Assembly: GCF_001305515.1 (NCBI RefSeq)
Contig: NZ_LJYW01000001.1
Location: 3,072,668-3,136,667 of the forward strand
Source: Prosthecodimorpha hirschii
GTDB lineage: Bacteria > Pseudomonadota > Alphaproteobacteria > Rhizobiales > Ancalomicrobiaceae
Direction of reading: 5' to 3'
DNA: 64,000 bases
A program made the translations under genes and the position numbers. Below the pieces are notes generated by a model, which made no database searches, was not told the DNA's origin, and saw only the letters and a list, made by a program, of their open reading frames with translations. Positions 58,278 through 64,000 of this stretch are shown one piece after another; within the stretch, counting starts at the first letter, position 1, and every line of letters begins with the position of its first letter.

Positions 58278-59726
58278 TCACGGTGTGCGCAGTTCGACCT
58301 TGTCGAGGCGGACGATGTTCTCGCCGCAGGGCTGGAAGTCGAAGGTGCAGCCCCAGACGCCGGCCTTGAAGGCGAGACGGCCCTCGAGACCGAAGATCGA
58401 GACCTCCTTGGAGACGACCGGCCCCTTGTACTCGCCGTCGCGCGGCGGGTTGCCGAGATATTCGAGCGCCGCGAAGACCTTGATGCCGCGTCTGGACAGC
58501 GTCAGGCGCACGCCCTGAGCGTCGATATGCTTCATGGTCGGCGAGCCGGCATCCGCCTTGCGGTGCCAGGGACCGATCGCGCCGACCGAGCTGCGCTGCT
58601 CGGTCGCCTGACCGTCGGCCAGCCGCCGCACGCCGAGATCGAGAGTGTTGTAGGTCGCATCGCGCCAGAAGCCGGCCTCGACGAAATTCTTCTCGTCCCG
58701 ATAGATGCCGATCGAGACATGCGAGGTACCCTCGCCCATCGTGGCGGTGAACTCGGCGACGAGATCGAAATCCCCTTGCGGCACCTCCGTCTTGGCGAGC
58801 AGCAGATTCTCCTTCTTCGGATTGTCGAGCATGCCGTTGCGGGTCCCGGCGACCACCCAGCGACCGTCCATCACCCCATAGCGGCTCTTGTTTTCGTTCA
58901 CGATCTCCCATTTCGAAAGGTCGACGCCATTCTTGAACTCGGCCGAAAACAGGCTCGGCTTGGCGGCCGGCGGCGAAGGCGGCGGAGCAACCACCGGAGC
59001 CGGGGCCGGAGCAGGGACCGGAGGCGGTGCCGGCTTCGGTTGCGGATCCGGCACGTCCACCGGCGCTTCGACCACGGTCTTCTGCAAGGCGTCCTTCAAC
59101 TGATCGGCATCGTTCGCCGCGATATAGAGGCCTCCGGTATTCTGCGCGAGGCAGGCGACGGCCGCACCCTCCTTCTCGGACAGGCCGAAGCCGATCACAT
59201 GGGCGGTGAAGTCGATGCCGTCCGTCGCCAGGTCCCGCGCCAGGGCACAGGGGTCGCCCTTGCAGGATTCGATGCCGTCGGTGACGATCACCACGGTGGC
59301 CGGCTTATCCTGATACTTCAAAGCCTTGGCAGCCTGCCGCACGGATTCCGTCAGGGGCGTTTCGCCGCGCGGCTGCAACGACCCGATCCGTTGGATGATC
59401 GCCGGCCCGGCGCCCTTTGCGGGCGGCGTCAGAAGTTCGATGTCGTTGCACTTGCCGCCCTTGTGGCCGTAGGCCATCAGGCCGATCTCGCGATCCGGCG
59501 GCAACTCGTTCAGGACCTTGCCGACCGTCTCGCGGGCGACGTCCCACTTGGTTCGGCCTTGTACCCGTCCCTTCATGGACCCGGACGCATCCAGGATCAG
59601 GATGACGGCCGCCTCCGTGTCCGCGCTGCCGCCCGCCGGGGCGGCGGATGGGGTTTGTGCGACGGCGCAACCGGCTCCGGCCAGGACGGCGGCGAAAAGG
59701 GCAACGCAATAGGGCGACCAGGACAT
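58278..59726 (-). CDS. Exported von Willebrand A domain protein with lectin-like C-terminus
   Basis: A 482-residue exported protein. Signal peptide (residues 1-24, AVA-QTP); vWA domain (about 38-220) with a complete MIDAS: Asp46-x-Ser-x-Ser50 in LDASGSMKG, Thr123 in GETPLT and Asp150 in VTDG. Then a Pro/Ala-rich linker (about 222-258) and a beta-jelly-roll domain like LamG or the DUF1080 sugar-binding/hydrolase fold (LFSAEFKNGVDLSKWEI, YGVMDGRWVVAG). Last gene of a four-gene exported-protein run; 88 bases separate it from the Cys-rich gene. Role unknown; likely ligand or surface binding. Confidence 0.85.
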   Translation of the reverse strand: MSWSPYCVALFAAVLAGAGCAVAQTPSAAPAGGSADTEAAVILILDASGSMKGRVQGRTKWDVARETVGKVLNELPPDREIGLMAYGHKGGKCNDIELLTPPAKGAGPAIIQRIGSLQPRGETPLTESVRQAAKALKYQDKPATVVIVTDGIESCKGDPCALARDLATDGIDFTAHVIGFGLSEKEGAAVACLAQNTGGLYIAANDADQLKDALQKTVVEAPVDVPDPQPKPAPPPVPAPAPAPVVAPPPSPPAAKPSLFSAEFKNGVDLSKWEIVNENKSRYGVMDGRWVVAGTRNGMLDNPKKENLLLAKTEVPQGDFDLVAEFTATMGEGTSHVSIGIYRDEKNFVEAGFWRDATYNTLDLGVRRLADGQATEQRSSVGAIGPWHRKADAGSPTMKHIDAQGVRLTLSRRGIKVFAALEYLGNPPRDGEYKGPVVSKEVSIFGLEGRLAFKAGVWGCTFDFQPCGENIVRLDKVELRTP

Positions 59727-59814
59727 GGCATCGCTCTCCGAAGCGGAAACGGACAGGGTGGTGATGGGCGGAGGCCGGACGGCGCGCTCGGGCACCGCCG
59801 GGCGAGGCGCCGGT

Positions 59815-60078
59815 TCAGGTGTTGCAGTCCGTGTCGCAGGACTTCTGGCAACTCGCCCGCGCCTTGGCACATTGCGCCTGCTGGCGGGCCGGGCGATCGG
59901 CCTGCTGCCCCGGCGCCGGCGCGGCGACGGCGCGCAGACAGCCCTGGAACTGGACGCCGCATTGCCGGAGGCAGGTCTTGCGGCACTGCGCGACCTCTTC
60001 CTCAACCTCCGTCCCGCGGGCCGGACCCGCGATGGCGGCGGCCAGCAGGAGGGCGGCGACACCCAGGCGAAACGACAT
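59815..60078 (-). CDS. Exported 87-residue protein with mirror-image cysteine pattern
   Basis: I do not recognise this small exported protein. A signal peptide (residues 1-22) precedes a mature part of about 65 residues with eight Cys: C32-x3-C36-x3-C40-x6-C47, then after an Ala/Pro/Gln-rich loop C70-x6-C77-x3-C81-x3-C85. The two halves mirror each other exactly, which suits a helical hairpin closed by four disulphides (32-85, 36-81, 40-77, 47-70), by analogy to CHCH-type proteins. Encoded 19 bases after the 250-residue protein gene. Confidence 0.75.
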   Translation of the reverse strand: MSFRLGVAALLLAAAIAGPARGTEVEEEVAQCRKTCLRQCGVQFQGCLRAVAAPAPGQQADRPARQQAQCAKARASCQKSCDTDCNT

Positions 60079-60097
60079 GGTCCGTCTCCGCTCTTGC

Positions 60098-60850
60098 TTA
60101 GTCGATGTTGATGACGAGATCCGGCGAGTATCGATGCTCCATGAAGCTGTAGAGCATGTATCCCTGCCGCGCGTACCAGTCCCGATTGTTGAAATAGCGT
60201 TCCTCGCAGCGCCCGAGATCGCGCAGGTTCGCTTCGAGGCTGTGCATCAATTCGCGGTACTTTGCCGAATAGGCGCTTTTGAACTCCCGCTGTGACTGCT
60301 CGATCTTCGGCTTGACGGCCGTGCTCCATTCCAGACCGACGACGGCGTGGATGCCGGAGGAGGAATCGCCGAAAGCGATCGCCTTCTTGGTCATGGTGAT
60401 GGTCGAGCTGCCGATCGCGCGCAGCCGTTCGAAAATGCGGCGATTGAAATCGAGCTTGCGGATGGCTTCGCGAAAGCAGGGCTCGCAGCCGTCGCGCGCC
60501 GAGTCCGGCTGCCGCGGCGTGTTGACGGGCTCGGGCTCGATGGGACAGCTGAGCGGCACCTGCGGCATGCCGGCCGGCGACAGGTCCGGTTCGGCAGCGG
60601 AGTCGGCGGCGTTCAGCGGCGGGATGCTGTCGCGCAACTCGCCCCATCCGCGCGCCGTGTCGAAGCTGCCGGTGATCTGATCCCAGGGTACGGCCTCGTT
60701 GGTGTTCAGAAAATTCTCGACGATCGTATCGAGACGGTTCTGACCGAAGGCCGGGACGGCGGCCGACACCGCCATGGCGAGCGAAAAGAGCGCCGGAACA
60801 GCGGCCCCCCGGCTAAGGCGTCGGACCGACGAAGACGAATTGGTCTTCAT
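60098..60850 (-). CDS. Exported helical protein with four cysteines, unassigned
   Basis: A 250-residue protein, not recognised. Signal peptide at residues 1-36 (ending AFGQ). The mature part starts with an Asp/Pro-rich region containing Cys102, then CEPC (122-125), a mostly helical stretch (REAIRKLDFNRRIFERLRAI and KIEQSQREFKSAYSAKYREL) and Cys215; the Tyr/Trp-rich end reads YMLYSFMEHRYSPDLVINID. The ATG at 60850 overlaps the previous gene's stop by four bases. No membrane helix outside the signal. Gene order suggests it acts with its neighbours at the cell surface. Confidence 0.75.
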   Translation of the reverse strand: MKTNSSSSVRRLSRGAAVPALFSLAMAVSAAVPAFGQNRLDTIVENFLNTNEAVPWDQITGSFDTARGWGELRDSIPPLNAADSAAEPDLSPAGMPQVPLSCPIEPEPVNTPRQPDSARDGCEPCFREAIRKLDFNRRIFERLRAIGSSTITMTKKAIAFGDSSSGIHAVVGLEWSTAVKPKIEQSQREFKSAYSAKYRELMHSLEANLRDLGRCEERYFNNRDWYARQGYMLYSFMEHRYSPDLVINID

Positions 60851-61362
60851 TTCGCGGTCGCCTCCCGAGGCGCGAACCGATAGGCCGGCGGGATCGGAAC
60901 CGCGGCCTCTTCGCCGTGCCAGATCATCAGGTCGAACGGTTCCCCCGGTGCAGCCGCGGCGATGCGGACCAGAAACTCGCCCTCTGTCCGAAACCGGAAG
61001 ACCGCGACGCCGCGGGCGTCGGTCCTGCCGGTCTGGTCGGCCTTGCCGTTCTCGAACTTCAGAATGTCGACCGCGAGCGGCCGTTCGGGGCGTCGGGTCG
61101 CCACGATGACGGCGACCGGGGCGTGGATCTGGGCGCGCGGCACCCGGTAGACGGTCGGGGCGGCCGCGCTGGTTCCGTTCGCCATCTGGAAGCGCCCTGC
61201 GCGGCCCTTGACGGCTGCCGGTGCGGGCAGGTCGAGCACCGCCGGGGCCTTTCCGGCCGTCTGCGCGGAGGTGGCAGCGGGTGACAGAAGCAGGCCCGAC
61301 AGCAACAGGGTCGCGCCTGCCGACAGGTATCGTCGCGACCGGCATGTCGAAGGCGTCGGCAT
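60847..61362 (-). CDS. Exported beta-sandwich-like protein, unassigned
   Basis: A 171-residue exported protein beginning with a signal peptide (about residues 1-34, ending SAQ). The mature part, after an Ala/Pro linker, alternates short strands (RAQIHAPVAVIVATRRPERP, GRTDARGVAVFRFRTEGEFLVRIAA) like a small Ig-like or transthyretin-like domain of the type that carries a G-x-A-x-F turn. I do not assign a family. GAGGA upstream of the ATG at 61362 fits. It opens the four-gene run and its TGA overlaps the next ATG. Confidence 0.7.
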   Translation of the reverse strand: MPTPSTCRSRRYLSAGATLLLSGLLLSPAATSAQTAGKAPAVLDLPAPAAVKGRAGRFQMANGTSAAAPTVYRVPRAQIHAPVAVIVATRRPERPLAVDILKFENGKADQTGRTDARGVAVFRFRTEGEFLVRIAAAAPGEPFDLMIWHGEEAAVPIPPAYRFAPREATAK

Positions 61363-61439
61363 CGGCAATCCTCTGAAGGCTGCCCTCTGAAGGCTGCCGA
61401 CAGTGTCGGACAGGCGTGCGCACACCGGCAATTCCCCAA

Positions 61440-62429
61440 TTAGGGGAGTGCCGCCGTCGCCTCCGTGCCGCCGGACGCGTAGGGTCGCAGCTCTTCAGGC
61501 TGATCCTGCACATAGGCGATGATCCGCCGCCTCTTGCCGGCGCCGCGCACGCCACTGCGCAGCTCGGCGCTGCCGAACAGGCCCGGCAGAGCCGTTGCCG
61601 CGCGATCGAAGATGCCGCGCCAGCCCTTCTTCACGGTATCGACGGCGATCCCGAGCACCTCGGCGATCTCCTCGTCGGCAAGCCCGTCGGCCGCGAGGGC
61701 CAGCATGCGGCTCTGCGCCGGGGTCAGCCCGAGGCGCGGCGGCTTGGTGGCGAACAGGAGGGACGCGGCCGAGGCCTGCAGGACGGCCTGTTCGGGCTCC
61801 GGCTCGTAGATCATCACCGAGGTGGCGACCGGCAGACCCTGTCCGGTCAGCCGGCAGGGGTGGCCCGCGGGAAAATGCGCGTGCCGGCGCATGCCGGATT
61901 GCCGAAGACCCTCCTCGAACAGGACGGGGTCCTCGCGCAGCATGCGCGCCAGGCCATAGCCGCGGTGGGTCCTGATGAAATGCTCCATCGATTTCGAGCC
62001 GATCAGCCCGGCAAGCCGCTCGGCCGGGTCGGTCGGCGACTGGAGATAGACCAGAGTGACGAGATTGAGCCGCCGCGCCGCATTGGCGCGGGCGATTTCA
62101 GGCGGACCGAGCAGGATGCCGGGTTCGCCGGCATGGAACCGATCCAGCAGATGCGCCGCCAGATTGGGGACCGGATCCGCCAGATACGCGTCGATCGTCG
62201 TCGGATCGGCAAAGCACGACACCCCCGCGGCGACCGGTGTCCAGACGCCGTCCGGGCCGAGGATTTCGGTACAGCCCGCCTTGATCGTATCGGATGCGAG
62301 CAGCCCGGCGATCGCATTCGGCCGACGCAGGCAGGAACTTGGGCAGAACCGCCGCCACCAGTCGACCAGCCATCCGGAATCCGTCGCATGCGCCATTCTG
62401 GCGCGAATCGGTGGCAACTCTCGAAACAC
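61440..62429 (-). CDS. LuxR-type transcriptional regulator without recognised sensor domain
   Basis: A 329-residue protein with a C-terminal GerE/LuxR HTH at about residues 235-275: GLTPAQSRMLALAADGLADEEIAEVLG then a recognition helix IAVDTVKKGW. The N-terminal ~220 residues are not a receiver, PAS or autoinducer-binding domain that I can recognise; three Cys occur in the first 75 residues. The GTG start at 62429 is followed by an ATG at 62396. It lies 78 bases before the exported-protein genes on the same strand, so it is their likely regulator. Confidence 0.75.
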   Translation of the reverse strand: MFRELPPIRARMAHATDSGWLVDWWRRFCPSSCLRRPNAIAGLLASDTIKAGCTEILGPDGVWTPVAAGVSCFADPTTIDAYLADPVPNLAAHLLDRFHAGEPGILLGPPEIARANAARRLNLVTLVYLQSPTDPAERLAGLIGSKSMEHFIRTHRGYGLARMLREDPVLFEEGLRQSGMRRHAHFPAGHPCRLTGQGLPVATSVMIYEPEPEQAVLQASAASLLFATKPPRLGLTPAQSRMLALAADGLADEEIAEVLGIAVDTVKKGWRGIFDRAATALPGLFGSAELRSGVRGAGKRRRIIAYVQDQPEELRPYASGGTEATAALP

Positions 62430-62567
62430 GCAAACCTCGCCGCAATCTGCGCCTCGCGCTTCCGCAAAGTCTCCTCAGATTACAGCACCATATCGTATGG
62501 GCAACGCTCCCGGCGGCGGGCGGGACCGCCCGCCCATGCGGGCGATCCGGGACCGACCGCCCCGGCA

Positions 62568-63260
62568 TCACTGCAGGATGCGGGTCCGGTCGATCTTGAA
62601 CAGCTTCTCGTCGACCGGCTGGTTGGCGACCGTGTTGTAGATCGCCACCGCGGTGTCGTAGCCCTGCGCGTCGGTGACGGTCCACTGCTTCAGTTCGCTC
62701 GACTTGCGGTCGAACACCAGCGTCAGGCGGCCGTCGCCGAACACGGTCGACTGCTCCAGCACCACCGAGACCAGGTCCGGCTCGACCGACACCTTGGTGA
62801 CGGTCGCTTCCGAGGTCAGGTCGAGCTGTTCGGAGAGCAGGAAGCGCAGCGGCGTCTTGCCGAGCGGGTAGAGATCCTTGGTCTGGTTCTTCCGGTCGAA
62901 CACGACCACGTCGGTCCCGTCCGCGGTGACCTCCAGCGTCGACGGCTTGGCGTAGAGGAACTTGATCTTGCCCGGCTTGGACAGGAAGAACTGGCCCTCG
63001 GTGCGCTGGCCGTCCGGCCCGAACTGCACGAAGGCGCCGGCCATGGTCTTGACGTTGTTGAAATACTTGTTGATCAGGCCGACCGCGTCCTTCTGCACCT
63101 GATTGAGCTTGGCCGGCTGGACGGCGGGCGTCGAGTTGCCGAAGGGGAAGATCGAGAACGGCGTCTCGGGCTTGGCCTGCTGGCCGACGGCGGCGAGCGT
63201 GCTGGCGCCGAGGAGGAGGCCGGCGGCTGCGGCGGCGAGAAACGGGCGGATGTTCCGCAT
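62568..63260 (-). CDS. lolA: Outer-membrane lipoprotein carrier protein LolA-like
   Basis: A 230-residue periplasmic protein. Signal peptide (residues 1-27, GASTLAAVGQQ). The LolA fold follows: VGLINKYFNNVKTMAGAFVQFGPDGQRTEGQFFLSKPGKIKFLY (key residues FVQ and GQFFLSKPGKIKF) and DVVVFDRKNQTKDLYPLGKTPLRFLL. LolA shuttles lipoproteins to the outer membrane, but many alphaproteobacterial members are somewhat divergent. In Rhizobiales it follows ftsK, as the remnant here still shows. Confidence 0.9.
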   Translation of the reverse strand: MRNIRPFLAAAAAGLLLGASTLAAVGQQAKPETPFSIFPFGNSTPAVQPAKLNQVQKDAVGLINKYFNNVKTMAGAFVQFGPDGQRTEGQFFLSKPGKIKFLYAKPSTLEVTADGTDVVVFDRKNQTKDLYPLGKTPLRFLLSEQLDLTSEATVTKVSVEPDLVSVVLEQSTVFGDGRLTLVFDRKSSELKQWTVTDAQGYDTAVAIYNTVANQPVDEKLFKIDRTRILQ

Positions 63261-63356
63261 GGATCGGGTTCCCTCGATAGGCGCCGGGTGGTCGCACGGA
63301 AGGCCGTGCGCCTCGCCCGAGGCGGTCAGTTCACGAAGACGCGGGTCACGAAGACG

Positions 63357-63401
63357 CTGATCATGATGGCACTGATCACAATGGCACTGATCAGGACGGC
63401 A
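63357..63401 (+). repeat. 15-bp tandem repeat upstream of lolA
   Basis: CTGATCATGATGGCA, CTGATCACAATGGCA and CTGATCAGGACGGCA are three 15-base copies at 63357-63401, preceded by the shorter duplicated CACGAAGACG (63332-63341 and 63347-63356). They lie between lolA and the ftsK remnant. Confidence 0.85.
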
Positions 63402-63511
63402 CTGCTACTCGACTAACCGGACGGCATGGCAAGACTGCGGCCGTTGCGCGCCGTCCCGGCGCCGGGGCGCGCGGGCGGTGGCGGGGGCGAAGAGGATCGC
63501 CCCCGAAAGCC

Positions 63512-63837
63512 TCAGTCGTCGTGGCTGCCGATCAGGATCTCACGCTTGCCGGCATGGTTGGCGGGGCCGACGATGCCCTCCTTCTCCATCCGTTCGATCA
63601 GCGAGGCGGCGCGATTGTAGCCGATCTGGAGGCGGCGCTGCACGTAGGAGGTGGAGGCCTTCTTGTCCTTCATCACCACCGCCACTGCGCGGTCGTAGAG
63701 ATCGGCCGATTCCTCCAGCCCGCTGGCGTCGCCGCCGTCCTCGTCCTCGGCATCGTCGTCGCCGGCCGTGATCGCGTCACGATCTGGCGCAGGTCGGTAT
63801 CCATCGGCAGGGAGGCTTCGGTACGCGATGACCGCAT
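63512..63837 (-). pseudogene. ftsK: ftsK remnant: C-terminal gamma domain, and possibly the first codons
   Basis: Reading the minus strand, codons from about 63778 to 63512 give the FtsK C-terminus: ...[19 protein letters not shown], then [20 protein letters not shown] and [18 protein letters not shown], the KOPS-reading gamma domain. The frame has no start and a stop at 63842-63844. Just after the aminotransferase stop an ATG at 63837 opens [21 protein letters not shown], which looks like an FtsK N-terminus but is out of frame. The two parts meet at GACGCG. Membrane, linker and ATPase domains (over 600 residues) are absent. Confidence 0.75.
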
Positions 63838-63841
63838 GGTC

Positions 63842-64000
63842 TCAAGCCCTCGTTCGGCCCCTCAGGGCCGGATGCAGAATGTCGGCAATACGGCTGAGCC
63901 CGTCCTCGGTGGCCGGCAGGTCGTCCACCAGAGCGACGCGCAGGAAATCGGCGCCGGGATTGGTTCCGTCCCGGCCCGGTGCGGCGAGATAGCTGCCCGG
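63842..64000 (-). CDS. Aminotransferase class I/II, 3' end only
   Basis: The last 52 codons of an aminotransferase that continues beyond the window. PGSYLAAPGRDGTNPGADFLRVALVDDLPATEDGLSRI (key residues NPGADFLRVALV) is the C-terminal PLP-enzyme motif, whose Arg binds the substrate carboxylate. In Rhizobiales this gene, often annotated as a succinyldiaminopimelate or LL-diaminopimelate-type transaminase, lies directly upstream of ftsK. The substrate cannot be told from this fragment. Stop is TGA at 63842-63844. Confidence 0.75.
   Translation of the reverse strand, partial: PGSYLAAPGRDGTNPGADFLRVALVDDLPATEDGLSRIADILHPALRGRTRA

Overview
The window is a GC-rich alphaproteobacterial chromosome segment, most likely from the order Hyphomicrobiales (Rhizobiales). 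Evidence for this is the gene order coaE-aroE-maf-ppsR / hemE-hemJ-rho-mnmE-mnmG-rsmG-parA-parB, a TrcR (DUF1013) gene, GANTC sites at the putative origin, a GTTC-N7-GTTC type LexA box before imuA-imuB-dnaE2, and ParB parS sites. I see no tRNA, rRNA, CRISPR array or insertion sequence.

Layout. 1-11.5 kb is housekeeping: RidA, leuC, an L,D-transpeptidase, a small cytochrome c, a UbiH-type hydroxylase, tesB, the nitrogen pair glnK-amtB behind a sigma-54-like promoter, an oxidoreductase and trcR. 11.5-19.3 kb holds yifB/comM, the operon rsmI-yraN-gshB plus an orphan binding protein, a divergent LpoA-like lipoprotein, and an AT-rich orphan gene that looks acquired. 19.3-25.3 kb is hemW-rdgB-rph (minus) against hrcA-hslV-hslU (plus). 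25.3-33.6 kb carries a candidate small RNA, then HTH-smr-mltA-timA, fxsA, secB, and dnaQ-coaE-aroE-maf-ppsR running away from the origin.

33.6-34.0 kb is very probably oriC: DnaA-box-like 9-mers, an AT-richer core with two perfect palindromes, a CtrA-like motif and four GANTC sites, directly before hemE. Rightward come hemE, hemJ, rho, mnmE, mnmG, rsmG, parA and parB, with three good parS sites (39.4, 41.6 and 44.2 kb), so the segregation centromere lies within about 10 kb of the origin. 44-51 kb has a small membrane protein, a DUF4893 protein, a zincin, yggS, leuS, lptE and holA. 51.2-58.3 kb is the SOS mutasome imuA-imuB-dnaE2.

58.3-62.4 kb is the least ordinary part. A LuxR-type regulator is followed by four same-strand genes whose products all look exported: a beta-type protein, a helical four-cysteine protein, an 87-residue protein with a mirror-symmetric eight-cysteine pattern, and a von Willebrand A protein with a complete MIDAS, a proline-rich linker and a lectin-like tail. 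I know no described system of this composition.

The right edge has lolA, then a remnant of ftsK reduced to its last ~90 residues and perhaps its first ~20, then the 3' end of an aminotransferase gene. This is either a real internal deletion of a normally essential gene or an assembly error.
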